The notes: a model not told the origin generated them from the letters alone. A stretch of 64,000 bases of DNA from Streptomyces sp. NK08204 (GCF_020400585.1 NZ_JAINVF010000009.1:205770-269769), one strand, 5' to 3'. Shown: positions 51,356 to 60,766, counted from the first letter of the stretch. Translations and numbers: made by a program.

Positions 51356-52302
51356 GCCGCCTCCATCCAGATGTCGGCCAGGGATTCTTCGAGGTTGATG
51401 CGCGGCCTCCAGCCGAGCCGGTCGCGGGCGGTGCGCACATCGGCCTGCTGCCAGCTGCCGCAGCCGTCCGGGTACGGGAACGCGGCCAGGGGCGCGTGGT
51501 CGGAGTCGGCCCGGGGGTGGACGATGGAGCTGCGCAGAGGGCCGGGCGGGGCGTCGAGTTCGTGCAGGGCGCCGCCGTATCCGGCCACGCGGGCAAGGAC
51601 GGCGGCGGCGTCCTTGAGGCGAACGGCACGGCCGGAGCCGATGTTGATGACGCCCTGCGCCGCGGAGAGCGAGGCGGCGTGCACGGCGCGGGCGACGTCG
51701 CGTACGTCCACGAAGTCGCGCTGCACGCCGAGGCCGCCCAACTTCAGTTCCCCGTCGCCGGACTGCATGGCGCGGCGCATGGCCTCGGCGAGGCGGCCGA
51801 GCGGGGAGCCGGCCGGGGTGCCGGGTCCGGCGGGCGAGAAGACGCGCAGCACGACGGCGTCGAGTCCGGAGCCCAGGACCAGTTCGGTCGCGGCGAGCTT
51901 GCTGACGCCGTACGGGCCGCCGGGGCGCGGGACGGCGTCCTCGGCCGTGGAGGAGCCGGGCTGGCTGGGCCCGTACTCGGAGCCGCACCCGATCTGCACC
52001 AGACGTGCCCCGCAGCCGCTGCGGCGCAACGCCTCGCAGACGGTGGCGACGGCGACGGTGTTGTGCCGGGTGAGCTCCCGCGCGCCGCCGCGGGTGGCGC
52101 CGGCGCAGTTGATGACGACACCGGGGTGGACGGCGTTGAGGAAGCGGGTGAGCGCGCCGGGGCTGCCGGTGGCGAGGTCGAAGCGGACGTCGGCGTCGTC
52201 GCCCCGGCCGAGCGCGGTGAGCTGGACGGCCGGGTCGGCGAGCAGCCGGTCGGCGACGAAACGGCCGAGGTATCCGTTGGCTCCGATCAGCAGGACCCTC
52301 AT
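51343..52302 (-). CDS. NAD-dependent sugar epimerase/dehydratase (SDR)
   Basis: A 319-residue extended SDR. The dinucleotide site is GANGYLGRF at residues 8-16 and the catalytic pair is YGVSK (PYGVSKLAA). Late motifs include RDFVDVRDVARAV and NIGSGRAV. It should act on a nucleotide sugar; the exact reaction is not clear. The ATG at 52302 overlaps the stop of the small upstream peptide gene (ATGA). It lies in a tight operon with a PelF-like glycosyltransferase. Confidence 0.88.
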   Translation of the reverse strand: MRVLLIGANGYLGRFVADRLLADPAVQLTALGRGDDADVRFDLATGSPGALTRFLNAVHPGVVINCAGATRGGARELTRHNTVAVATVCEALRRSGCGARLVQIGCGSEYGPSQPGSSTAEDAVPRPGGPYGVSKLAATELVLGSGLDAVVLRVFSPAGPGTPAGSPLGRLAEAMRRAMQSGDGELKLGGLGVQRDFVDVRDVARAVHAASLSAAQGVINIGSGRAVRLKDAAAVLARVAGYGGALHELDAPPGPLRSSIVHPRADSDHAPLAAFPYPDGCGSWQQADVRTARDRLGWRPRINLEESLADIWMEAACRI

Positions 52303-52472
52303 CGGGCGCCTCCTGGGATGTGGGCACCGGCGGCTGCGAAGGCAGCGGCGACCCCGATGGCAACGGCGGCTGCGGACGCTGCGGCAGTTCCGGCTGTTGC
52401 GGCAGTTCCGGCGGTTACGGGAGTTCCGTTGGTTACGGCGGCTCCGGACGCTCCGGGGCGGGAGGTGGTCAT
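52299..52472 (-). CDS. 57-aa Ala-rich single-pass membrane peptide
   Basis: A 57-residue protein. A Thr/Gly/Ala-rich N-terminus is followed by a hydrophobic segment at about residues 32-50 (SAAAVAIGVAAAFAAAG). The ATG at 52472 has a very good ribosome-binding site, GAAGGAG, 9 nt away, and the stop overlaps the epimerase start (ATGA). This supports real translation in spite of the low-complexity sequence. No family is recognised. Confidence 0.62.
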   Translation of the reverse strand: MTTSRPGASGAAVTNGTPVTAGTAATAGTAAASAAAVAIGVAAAFAAAGAHIPGGAR

Positions 52473-52539
52473 CTGGTGTTCTCCTTCGTAGGGGTGGTGC
52501 GGTTGCCTCCGGCGGCGTGCCGGACCGGTGGCGGAGGGT

Positions 52540-54108
52540 TCACTCGGGTGCCCCCGCGGGCGCGTGCGCCGAGGCCCGGGTGAGGGCGTGGGTGGCGTGG
52601 ACCAGCAGGGCAAGGGCCCCCGCGCCGCAGGCGAGGGCGGGCACGCCGGCCGTTCCACAGGCGTCCACGAGTGCCTGGACGGGGCTCGCCAGGAAAGCGC
52701 AGCCGGGCAGTCGGCCGCCCAGCAGCAGCGCGGGTGCCGCCACCTCGACGGCCGCCGTCACGCCGAGGACGAGACCGGGGGCGCGCCGGTGGTGGTGCAC
52801 GCCGAGCAGCCGGGCGAGCAGCAGCAGGGCGCCCAGGGTGAGCGCCTGCGGGTAGGCGGCGGGCTCGTGCAGGAGGGTGCTGCACAGCAGGAGCAGCGCG
52901 GTGACAGCGCCCAGGAACAGCGTGAACGTGCCGAGCAGCAGAGGCTGCACGGCGGCCGTGAAGTCGTGCAGGCCCCGGCTGCCGGCGAGCCTTCGGCGGG
53001 CGCCCGCCGCGAGCAGGTGGGCGCACCATGCCGCCGGGGCGCAGGCCAGGGTGAGGGCCAGGACGGGCGCGGTGGCCGTCGGCCAGGGGCCGTCCGGGGC
53101 GCCGGTGGGCAGGGCGTCCGGGCCGCCGGTCATGACGGCCTGGAGGAGTCCGTCGCCGAAGAGGGCGTAGCCGAGCAGCCAGAGCGTGCATGCGCGCGTG
53201 CCGGGTGCCGCGGGCCGCGCCGGGGTGCCGGGCGGGGCGGCGAGAGGGCCGCGGCCCAGTGCCACGCGGAGCGCGAGGGCTACGGCGAGGACACCGCCGA
53301 GGGCCACCAGGAAGCGGGGTTGCCCCTGGGTGAGGCGCACGCCGGTCACGGTGGCTGTGCCGAGGGCGCCGGGCAGCAGGGTGAGCAGCACCCAGTCGGC
53401 GCGGACGCGGGGCGCCTGGGGAGGGTCGGGCGCCGGGCGCGGTTCGTTGTCGCGGGGCACGCGCGCGTAGAGCTCCTCGGCGAGCGAGAAGACGTCCCGG
53501 TGGCGGAAGCGGGCCGCGGTGCGGTCGGTGACGCCGTGTGCCTCCAGCCCGGCCGCGATCTCCAGGGGGTCCACGGCCCGCTCGCACAGCTCACGGTGCC
53601 GGTGCAGCAGCGCCTTGACGGGGTCGACGGCACCGCGTCGCAAGGCCGTGCGACGGACCTTGTCGGCCACGGCGGCCACGGCGCCGCGCGCGTCGGCAGG
53701 GGTGGGGCCAGTGCCCGGGACGGGCGGTGGGGGCGGCACCGGCGTCCGCTGCCGCTCCTCGGAGGCGTCCTTGGAGGCCAGAGGGCTTGTAGCGCCCAGG
53801 AGGCCCACGGCAGGACCGCCCGCAGGTCCCGCAGCCGGCGCGGTCTCTGCCGCCTCGGAGCCCGGGAAGTCGGCAGCGGCGGAGGCCGCGGAGGCCATCC
53901 GGCCCGCAGCGGGCGAGGGCGCCTCACCACCGGATTTCTCCGTCTCCCCGCCCTCTGCCAGCCACTCCCCCGACCGCTCGTCCCACGCGTCGGCGCCGCT
54001 CGGCATCCCCGGCCGGTCCCGTTCGCTCAGCTCGCTCGGGTCACCCGGCTCCTCCCCCCGGCGCGCGTCTTCCCCTTGCGCACGCGCGCCCTCTGCTCTA
54101 CCGCTCAT
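52540..54108 (-). CDS. Polytopic membrane protein of the exopolysaccharide-like cluster
   Basis: A 522-residue protein. About 240 N-terminal residues are soluble and disordered (Glu/Gly/Pro-rich) with a helical part DPVKALLHRHRELCERAVDP. The second half has about eight hydrophobic segments (WVLLTLLPGALGTATVTGV, FLVALGGVLAVALALRVAL and others). Its place right after a PelF-like glycosyltransferase, with a 4-nt overlap, suggests a PelG-like transporter role, but direct similarity is not evident. Confidence 0.68.
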   Translation of the reverse strand: MSGRAEGARAQGEDARRGEEPGDPSELSERDRPGMPSGADAWDERSGEWLAEGGETEKSGGEAPSPAAGRMASAASAAADFPGSEAAETAPAAGPAGGPAVGLLGATSPLASKDASEERQRTPVPPPPPVPGTGPTPADARGAVAAVADKVRRTALRRGAVDPVKALLHRHRELCERAVDPLEIAAGLEAHGVTDRTAARFRHRDVFSLAEELYARVPRDNEPRPAPDPPQAPRVRADWVLLTLLPGALGTATVTGVRLTQGQPRFLVALGGVLAVALALRVALGRGPLAAPPGTPARPAAPGTRACTLWLLGYALFGDGLLQAVMTGGPDALPTGAPDGPWPTATAPVLALTLACAPAAWCAHLLAAGARRRLAGSRGLHDFTAAVQPLLLGTFTLFLGAVTALLLLCSTLLHEPAAYPQALTLGALLLLARLLGVHHHRRAPGLVLGVTAAVEVAAPALLLGGRLPGCAFLASPVQALVDACGTAGVPALACGAGALALLVHATHALTRASAHAPAGAPE

Positions 54109-55784
54109 CGCGCTCCCTCCGCAGCCGCGACCTGTGTCGCCCGGACCGGTGCCATGACGGCCCAGGCGGGGATGCCGCAGGTGAGGGCGTGGGCCGTGGG
54201 ACCGGGCAGGCGGCCAGGAACATGGGACTCGGCCGGGGTGGCGAACGGCAGGGGTTCACCGGCCTCGTCCAGGAGGACCCGGCGCACCGGGCAGTGCGAG
54301 ACGATCTCCAGGTAGAGGCCGTGGAACGCCTCGATGTTCTGCTCGACGGTGAACAGTTCGAGCGCCCGGGCACGCGCTGCGGCACCGAGGCGCACACGGC
54401 GCTCGGGGTCGCGCAGCAGCGCCACGCACGCCTCGGCGAGCGCCCGTGGATTGCGCGGCGGGACCACCAGGCCGGTACCGCCGATCGCCTCGACCACGGC
54501 ACCGACGTCCGTCGACACCGTGGCCCGGCCGCAGAACATGGCCTCGACAAGACTGATCGGGAAGCCCTCGACGACGCTGGACAGGACGATCACGGCGCCG
54601 GACGCGTAGGCGTCGGCGAGCGTCGGCGCCTCCGGACCGCCGATCTCCTCGAAGGAGACCGGGTTGTCGCCGACCGCGTGCACGCCCTCGGCCTCGTCCG
54701 GGAAGAGCTGCGCGGCCAGGGCCCGGCAGTGGCCGAGGTAGGCCGGGCCCTCGGGACCCGCGGGGGTGCCGACGACCCGAAGGCGGGCCCTGGGCTCCTC
54801 CCTGCGGACCTCCGCGAAGGCATGCAGCAGCGAGACCAGGTCCTTGGCGGGTTCCACGCGGCCGACCCAGACCAGTGTGTCCGGGTCGCCTCGGTCGGGT
54901 GACTCGCCGACCTCCGTGAAGTGGGCGGACTCCATGCCGGGGTACACCGTGCGGATCCTGGCCCGGTCGGCGCCACACCGTTCCTGCCAGCGGCGCGCGT
55001 GCGCGTTGCCGGGGGTGAGGATCTCGGCGCGTCGGTAGACCTCGGTGGCGAGCCGGCCGTGGAAGGCGGCGAGCAGGGCGCGTACGGCGGGGGCGGCGTC
55101 GTCCGGGCCGAGGGTCAGGTAGTGCGAGCGCAGTTGTACGCCGTACTCGGTGACCAGCAGCGGGACGCCGCAGAAGTGCCGGGCGAGCAGGCCGGGCACG
55201 GCGGCGGGACCGCCGGCGGTGGCGTGGCAGAGGTCGGCGGCGCCGAGGCCGTCGTCGCCGTACCAGTCGAGGGCGAGGGGGCGCAGGGCGCGTTCGAGGT
55301 GAGCGGTGATGGTGAGCAGGTCGGGTACGCGCGCCTCGTGCGCCGTGCGCAGCGCGCCGGGGGCGCGGCAGGCGCGTTCCAGGGCGCGTACGGCGGTGTC
55401 CGACCGGAGCGCTCCGGTCAGTCCGCCCTCGTCCCGGGCGAGTTCGGCGAGTCCGTACAGCGCAGTGGCGAAACGGTCCGCCAGACCGTCGGAGTCGGCA
55501 CAGACCGCCGCGACCAGTTCCTCGTAGCACTCGGCGAAGCGCCGGCGCGCGCGCCGTCCGTAGGCGACCCCGTCGTCCTCGGCCGTCCACAGCGGCGCCG
55601 TACGAACCCGGCTGACCTGGGGTGGGAGCGGAACCCAGCCCTCGGCCTCCTGCTGCCGGCTGCGGCTGAGCGCGTAGACGTCGAACTCGTGCTGTGCGAG
55701 CCCGCGCACGAGCCGGTCGCACCAGAGTCTGGCGTCACCGCTCACATACGGATAGCCACCCTCCGTAAGCAGTCCGATGCGCAC
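54105..55784 (-). CDS. PelF-like glycosyltransferase (DUF3492 plus GT4)
   Basis: A 559-residue glycosyltransferase. It opens with the PelF/DUF3492 pattern RIGLLTEGGYPYVSGDAR, then has DLCHATAGGPAAVPGLL, LLVTEYGVQLRSHY and the GT4 core LVWVGRVEPAKDLVSLLHAF, with the donor-site EGFPISLVEAMFCGRATVST. PelF builds the Pel exopolysaccharide from UDP-sugars. The GTG at 55784 (MRIGLLTEGG) marks the conserved start. Its stop overlaps the membrane-protein gene. Confidence 0.88.
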   Translation of the reverse strand: MRIGLLTEGGYPYVSGDARLWCDRLVRGLAQHEFDVYALSRSRQQEAEGWVPLPPQVSRVRTAPLWTAEDDGVAYGRRARRRFAECYEELVAAVCADSDGLADRFATALYGLAELARDEGGLTGALRSDTAVRALERACRAPGALRTAHEARVPDLLTITAHLERALRPLALDWYGDDGLGAADLCHATAGGPAAVPGLLARHFCGVPLLVTEYGVQLRSHYLTLGPDDAAPAVRALLAAFHGRLATEVYRRAEILTPGNAHARRWQERCGADRARIRTVYPGMESAHFTEVGESPDRGDPDTLVWVGRVEPAKDLVSLLHAFAEVRREEPRARLRVVGTPAGPEGPAYLGHCRALAAQLFPDEAEGVHAVGDNPVSFEEIGGPEAPTLADAYASGAVIVLSSVVEGFPISLVEAMFCGRATVSTDVGAVVEAIGGTGLVVPPRNPRALAEACVALLRDPERRVRLGAAARARALELFTVEQNIEAFHGLYLEIVSHCPVRRVLLDEAGEPLPFATPAESHVPGRLPGPTAHALTCGIPAWAVMAPVRATQVAAAEGAR

Positions 55785-56014
55785 GTGTGCACCCCCGATC
55801 TCCTGTTTGGGGAGCCGCCGTCGCTCCGGCGGCTCGCAGCGGGACGAACGTATGCGGACAAGGCGGTGGCGCGACGGACGGTTGTCCATCGCGCCACCAA
55901 AAGGGGTGAACGGTCGTAACTTTCGCGTGCAGGACGCGTTTTGCCGCGCTAGGAGATCAGGAGGTGACTGTCCGGCTGCCCGACGTCATGCCACGGCAGC
56001 CTCACGCCGGACCG

Positions 56015-57601
56015 TCAGCTCTCCGGGAAGGGCCAGGGGTTGGGCAGGCAGTGGATGCCGTCGTGGTCGAGGAACTTGGTCTGCTGCTGCATGACCGGCG
56101 CCAGCTCGCCGTCCCGTCGGCAGCTGACGTGACCGTGACCGAGCCGGTGCCCGACCTCGTGATTGATGAGCATCTGCCGGTACGCATGGATCTTGTTCCC
56201 GTACGTCTTGCTGCCCTGGGCCCACCGGTAGGCGTTGATCATCACGCGTTCGGTCGCGGCCGAGTCGCAGGAGACGTTGTCCTGCGTGGTGTCCAGCCCG
56301 GACTTCGCACACCACTTGGCGGTCGTGCCGGGGCTGGCCAGGGTGATCACGAAGTCGGGCTTGCCCGAGGAGACGCGCTCGAAGGTGCGGGCGCCGCCGT
56401 GGGACCAACTCCGTTCGTCGTTGAGGGTCTTCTGCACGGCCTCGGCGAACAGCGCGCCGTCCAGGCCCAGCCCCTGCTCGACGTCCACGCGGTACGTGTA
56501 CTTCCGCCCCGTGCCCGGCGCCCTGGCGAAGCCGGGCACCGTGTCGAACTTCCCCGGGCCCTTCAGCGTGGCGCCCAGCGGGTACTTCCGGTCCATCTTC
56601 TGCTCGTACGTCAGTGCCGCCGCGCTCGGCGTGGCGGAGGGGCTCGTACGGTCGTCACCGCGGGAGGCGGAGTCGTGGGCGTCGCGCGCCTGGTCGGTGG
56701 CGGAACTCGACCGTGCGGCGCCGTCCTCGCGCCGCGCGGTCACGTGCCCGGCGACGACGACCGCCAGCACGGTGGTGACGGCGGCGGCTGCGATCCCCGT
56801 GAAGGCCCGCCCCTTGCCGGCGCCCCGCTGCGCCGGCACGCCGGTGGGCGGCGCGTCGTCGCCCCGGTCGGCCTCGGGGCCCGCCTCGGTGGCGTACGAC
56901 TCCGAAGTCGCGGTCGGCGGCTCGCCCGCGCGGGGCGCGGGGACGTCGGGTTCCTTGTCGAAGGCGTCGAGATAGTCCTGCCGGGGTCCGGTTCCACGTC
57001 CAGGACCCGGGCCTGGAGCACGCCCGGGAACAGGGCGGTGTCCTTCGCCCCCCGCCTGCCGCTGTCTTGGCAGCCCGGCAGCGGGCACACCGGCACCGGG
57101 CGCACCGGCACCGGGTCCGACGACAGCAGGTCCGACGACAGCAGGTCCGACGACAGCAGGTCCGACGACAGCGGGCCCGCCGGTGCCGGGCCGCACACCG
57201 GCAGGCCCGGCGAACTCACCCCAGCCGCCCCCGGCTTCACGCTGCTCGGGGTGGCCACCACGGACTCGGGGGGTGCCGTGCGCGGGGGTCCCATCGGGGG
57301 GACGCGGCACACCATGCGCGGGCGTGCCGTCAGGCAGACGCGGCACGTCCTGCCCCGGAGCGCGCCGCTGCCCGGGCAGGCCGGGCGGCGTCAGGGGCGG
57401 AGCGCCCGGCGGCGTCGTTCGCGCGGCTTCCGGGCCGACGGCTCCGCCCCGGGCATCCTGCACATCATGCGGACCCTGCGCGTCCTCCGTGCCTCGATCG
57501 TCCTGGCGTTTCGCGGAGCCCGGAACCCGTCCCCCTCGCCTTGCGGCTATGTCCGCGGGGCCGTCCTTCGGCGCCGGTCCCCTACGGCTGTGACGTCCCA
57601 C
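56015..57601 (-). CDS. DUF3152 membrane-anchored zincin
   Basis: A 528-residue protein. About 260 N-terminal residues are disordered and rich in Gly, Pro and Arg, with a (GPAVV) repeat. A transmembrane segment at about 268-290 (FTGIAAAAVTTVLAVVVAGHV) follows. The extracytoplasmic DUF3152 domain ends with the extended zinc motif HEVGHRLGHGH (HExxHxxGxxH), then HGDGIHC-like residues. It is probably a secreted-side metalloprotease; substrate unknown. Mycobacteria keep it next to moeB1/moeZ and the TetR gene. Confidence 0.88.
   Translation of the reverse strand: MGRHSRRGPAPKDGPADIAARRGGRVPGSAKRQDDRGTEDAQGPHDVQDARGGAVGPEAARTTPPGAPPLTPPGLPGQRRAPGQDVPRLPDGTPAHGVPRPPDGTPAHGTPRVRGGHPEQREAGGGWGEFAGPAGVRPGTGGPAVVGPAVVGPAVVGPAVVGPGAGAPGAGVPAAGLPRQRQAGGEGHRPVPGRAPGPGPGRGTGPRQDYLDAFDKEPDVPAPRAGEPPTATSESYATEAGPEADRGDDAPPTGVPAQRGAGKGRAFTGIAAAAVTTVLAVVVAGHVTARREDGAARSSSATDQARDAHDSASRGDDRTSPSATPSAAALTYEQKMDRKYPLGATLKGPGKFDTVPGFARAPGTGRKYTYRVDVEQGLGLDGALFAEAVQKTLNDERSWSHGGARTFERVSSGKPDFVITLASPGTTAKWCAKSGLDTTQDNVSCDSAATERVMINAYRWAQGSKTYGNKIHAYRQMLINHEVGHRLGHGHVSCRRDGELAPVMQQQTKFLDHDGIHCLPNPWPFPES
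57114..57173. repeat. Four 15-bp coding repeats in the DUF3152 gene
   Basis: The unit GGTCCGACGACAGCA is repeated four times (the last with one change), encoding the Gly-Pro-Ala-Val-Val repeat of the disordered N-terminal part. Confidence 0.9.
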
Positions 57602-57609
57602 CTCGGCCC

Positions 57610-58656
57610 TCAGCTCCCCGTACTCGTGGCCGTGACGTCGCCCCCGGCGGCCTCACCGGAGTCGACGGAACCCACCGGAACCACCGCATCCGCAGACGCG
57701 GCCGAACCGGCCTGTGTCAGAAGCTCCCGGAACGCCCCGGCCACCACGTCCGGGTACTCCATCATCGCCACGTGCCCGGCGTCCGGCAGGGACAGCAGGC
57801 GGGAGTCACGGAAGGAGCGGGCGGCCTTCTGCGCCATGCGATAGCCGACCAGTTGGTCCCGGCCGCCGTAGATCAGCAGCGTCGGCGCGAGCACACGCTC
57901 GGCCTGGCGCCACAGCCCATGCTGACCGCCCAGGGTGTAGGCGTTGACCACACCGCGCGCGGAGCGTGCCATCGCATCCCAGAAGTACGGCAGTTGCTGC
58001 CGTCGCTCCAGCTCCTCCACGGCATACCGAAACGCCTCCGGCGAAACCCGCGCGGGGTCGCCGTAGCAGAGCGCCATGACACCGCTCACCCGCTGCTCGG
58101 CCGTCCACTCCTTGGTGAGGCGGGTGAACAGTGCGGCCACTCCCGGGACGCCCAGCAGGGCCGTCGGTACCGCGGTCCGCTGGACGCGCAGCTCCGGCAG
58201 GGCGGGCGAGACGAGGGTGAGCGTACGGACGAGATCGGGGCGTACGGCGGACACGCGCGTGGCGACCGCGCCGCCGAGCGAGTTGCCGAAGAGGTGCACC
58301 GGGCCGCGGCCGGCGGCGTCGAGGTAGCGGATCACCGCGCGCGCGTGCCCGGTGACCGAGTAGTCGCCGTCGTCCGGGGGCGGGGAGTCGCCGAAGCCGG
58401 GCAGGTCGACCGCCTCGCTGTCGACGACGCCGTCCAGCCGCACCATCAGCTGCGACCAGTTCTGCGAGGAGCCGCCGAGCCCGTGGACGTACAGCGCGGG
58501 CGGCAGACCCGCGCGCGCGGGCCGGCGGGACCGGAGCGACAGGGTGACCCCTGGCAGCCTGACCGACCTCATCCGCTCGCCCTCGCCGACCCGGACGGGT
58601 GCAACCCGCGGAAGCACACTGGCGGCCGGCACGGAGGGTGACTCGGTCGAAGACAT
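57610..58656 (-). CDS. Alpha/beta hydrolase
   Basis: A 348-residue hydrolase. The oxyanion motif is VHGLGGSSQNW near residue 58, the nucleophile Ser126 lies in GNSLGG, the acid is in GGRDQLV and the histidine in DAGHVAMMEYPDVV. This is a standard alpha/beta-hydrolase; substrate unknown. It ends eight nt before the DUF3152 start, same strand, so they are likely cotranscribed. Divergent from the small acidic gene. Confidence 0.88.
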   Translation of the reverse strand: MSSTESPSVPAASVLPRVAPVRVGEGERMRSVRLPGVTLSLRSRRPARAGLPPALYVHGLGGSSQNWSQLMVRLDGVVDSEAVDLPGFGDSPPPDDGDYSVTGHARAVIRYLDAAGRGPVHLFGNSLGGAVATRVSAVRPDLVRTLTLVSPALPELRVQRTAVPTALLGVPGVAALFTRLTKEWTAEQRVSGVMALCYGDPARVSPEAFRYAVEELERRQQLPYFWDAMARSARGVVNAYTLGGQHGLWRQAERVLAPTLLIYGGRDQLVGYRMAQKAARSFRDSRLLSLPDAGHVAMMEYPDVVAGAFRELLTQAGSAASADAVVPVGSVDSGEAAGGDVTATSTGS

Positions 58657-58905
58657 GTCGCAATGTTACGAGACGATCACTTCGCGATTCACGTGTTCGC
58701 CGTCACAGCGTTCATTCCTCGCCACCGGTACCCGCACCGCCCGCACCCGCCCGCAGCGCCCGCGCCCGTCCGCACGGCTCGTGTGGCGAACGGGCGCTCA
58801 TGGCATGGCGCCCGCATCAGGTGTCTCCTAGGCTCGTACACAGGGCACCCGCGTGTGGACCCGCCCTGCTGCTTCCAGGGACGTTCGTAGGAAGGGAGCC
58901 CGATC

Positions 58906-59130
58906 ATGGCCTATGACCCCATCGAGCCCGACACGATCGAGGACCTGGAGGACGAGGAGAGCGCGGAGCTCGACTTCGAGGCCGCCGAGGGAGACGCTGC
59001 CGAGCAGCACGCCGACATCGCGCCGGACCGCGACGAACCGCTGACGAAGATCGTTCCGGACCGCGCGAACGAGGCCGATCTCGCCGAGCAGGCACGCGTG
59101 GTGGCCCTCGACGAGGACGACTACCGCTGA
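58906..59130 (+). CDS. Small acidic conserved protein
   Basis: A 74-residue protein with a very low isoelectric point (about one third Asp/Glu), beginning MAYDPIEPDTIEDL and ending ARVVALDEDDYR. No known domain. The ATG at 58906 has an AGGAAGGGAG ribosome-binding site. It stands alone between the divergent hydrolase and the TetR gene. Confidence 0.72.
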   Translation: MAYDPIEPDTIEDLEDEESAELDFEAAEGDAAEQHADIAPDRDEPLTKIVPDRANEADLAEQARVVALDEDDYR

Positions 59131-59306
59131 CGTCGAACGCCCCGTCCCGGCCGCACCGGCCCCTGTCAGGCCGCATCGGCCCCGCTCCGTGGCTTTCGCC
59201 GCCGTCCGGTACATGAAATTCTGCGCTCGCACCGCGCACACCACGATTACCGAAAAGTACGATGGCGGCGCGGCGACACCGCATGTGGACGACTTTGGGA
59301 GGCGGC

Positions 59307-59948
59307 GTGACAGCCATCGAGCAAACTGAGGCGGCGCGCCCACGGGGTACCCGTCTGCCGCGCCGAGCCCGACGGAATCAGCTGCTGGGCGCCGCTCAGG
59401 AGGTTTTCGTCGCGCAGGGCTACCACGCGGCGGCGATGGACGACATCGCCGAGCGGGCCGGCGTCAGCAAGCCGGTGCTGTACCAGCACTTCCCCGGCAA
59501 GCTGGACCTCTACCTCGCTCTGCTGGACCAGCACTGCGAGTCGCTGATCCAGGCCGTGCGCGGCGCGCTGGCGTCGACGACGGACAACAAGCAGCGCGTG
59601 CGGGCGACCATGGACGCCTACTTCGCGTATGTGGAGGACGACGGCGGCGCCTTCCGCCTGGTCTTCGAGTCCGACCTGACGAACGAGCCCGCCGTGCGCG
59701 AGCGCGTCGACAAGGTCACCAACGACTGTGCCGAGGCCATCTCCGAGGTCATCGCCGAGGACACCGGCCTCTCCCGCGCGGAGTCGATGCTGCTGGCGTC
59801 CGGACTGGGCGGCCTCGCCCAGGTGGTGGCCCGTTCCTGGCTGCACAGCGACCGGAGCGTCCCGCGCGAACAGGCGGTACATCTGCTGGCCTCGCTGGCG
59901 TGGCGGGGCATCGCCGGCTTCCCGCTGCACGGCACCGAGTCCCGCTGA
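59307..59948 (+). CDS. TetR-family regulator
   Basis: A 213-residue regulator. The N-terminal TetR helix-turn-helix is clear (GYHAAAMDDIAERAGVSKPV then LYQHFPGKLDLYLALLD). The C-terminal ligand domain is the actinobacterial type kept with DUF3107 genes. The GTG at 59307 has a GGGAGG site 3 nt upstream; a longer open frame lacks one. The ligand is unknown. DUF3107 follows in the same direction. Confidence 0.9.
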   Translation: MTAIEQTEAARPRGTRLPRRARRNQLLGAAQEVFVAQGYHAAAMDDIAERAGVSKPVLYQHFPGKLDLYLALLDQHCESLIQAVRGALASTTDNKQRVRATMDAYFAYVEDDGGAFRLVFESDLTNEPAVRERVDKVTNDCAEAISEVIAEDTGLSRAESMLLASGLGGLAQVVARSWLHSDRSVPREQAVHLLASLAWRGIAGFPLHGTESR

Positions 59949-60082
59949 CCCCCGTTTGTTCCCGCGCGGTGTTCGCTCCTGGCGTTCCGTCCCGCAGCGT
60001 GTACGTCCCCTCACCGGGCTAATGTGTGCTGCGTACGGCGCGGAAGATCGCGCACATCACTGACCGTCGGAGGGACATAGCC

Positions 60083-60310
60083 GTGGAGGTCAAGATCGGC
60101 GTGCAGCACGCGCCCCGCGAGATCGTTCTGGAGAGCGGTCAGAGCGTCGAGGAGGTCGAGCGCGTGGTGGCCGAGGCACTGGCCGGCAAGTCGGCGCTGC
60201 TGAGCCTCGTGGATGAGAAGGGCCGCAAGGTCCTGGTCCCGGCGGACCGCCTGGCGTACGTGGAGATCGGCGAGCCGACGGTGCGCAAGGTGGGCTTCGG
60301 GACGCTGTAG
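60083..60310 (+). CDS. DUF3107 family protein
   Basis: A 75-residue protein that fits DUF3107 in length and sequence: VEVKIGVQHAPREIVLESGQ, VVAEALAGKSALLSLVDEKG and a closing TVRKVGFG. Conserved beside a TetR gene in actinobacteria; function unknown. The GTG at 60083 follows GGAGGG by 8 nt. A terminator follows. Confidence 0.9.
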   Translation: MEVKIGVQHAPREIVLESGQSVEEVERVVAEALAGKSALLSLVDEKGRKVLVPADRLAYVEIGEPTVRKVGFGTL

Positions 60311-60337
60311 GTCCACGCAGCGCTCCAGGTCGGGACC

Positions 60338-60367
60338 AGGGCCCGGTGGCACATGCCGCCGGGCCCT
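60338..60367 (+). terminator. Terminator after DUF3107
   Basis: A 13-bp stem (AGGGCCCGGTGGC with one G:T pair) and 4-nt loop, followed by TCTTT. Confidence 0.78.
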
Positions 60368-60493
60368 CTTTGCGCCTGCCGGCACACGGGCGGCAGCGCA
60401 AGTCCTCCCCCAGCGGAGGATTGGAATCCGCAGGTCACGGGTATGACGGGGTACGAACGTCAAGGGCAGGCCGCCCCCCTGGGAGGACGTCGG

Positions 60494-60766
60494 ATGATCC
60501 TGGAAGTGCTCGGATCCGCTGTGCTCGGCCTGGTGCTCGCCTGGGCGGCGGCACACCGCCTCTCGCACCGGCTGCCGGCCCGCCCGCTGGTGTACTCGAC
60601 GGGCGTCGCCGGAGCCGTCTTCGGCGCCTTCGTCACCCACAGCGTCCTGGGCCCGGGAAGCCTCCCGCTGAGCATCCTCGGCGCGGCCGTCGTGGCGGTG
60701 GCGTCCCTGTCCCTGCTGCTGCGCCCGTCAGGCAGCCGCCTCCGCCGACGATCAGCGACGGCGTAG
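60494..60766 (+). CDS. Small two- or three-pass membrane protein
   Basis: A 90-residue protein with three hydrophobic stretches (LEVLGSAVLGLVLAWAAA, STGVAGAVFGAFVTHSVLG and LSILGAAVVAVASLSLLL) and an Arg-rich C-terminus. The ATG at 60494 has a GGGAGG ribosome-binding site. Function unknown. It converges on the ferritin-like gene. Confidence 0.75.
   Translation: MILEVLGSAVLGLVLAWAAAHRLSHRLPARPLVYSTGVAGAVFGAFVTHSVLGPGSLPLSILGAAVVAVASLSLLLRPSGSRLRRRSATA

Noticed and set aside
54921..55919. Plus-strand open frame opposite the PelF-like gene
   Set aside because: Gly/Val/Arg-rich antisense frame with no motif; the minus-strand transferase is well supported.
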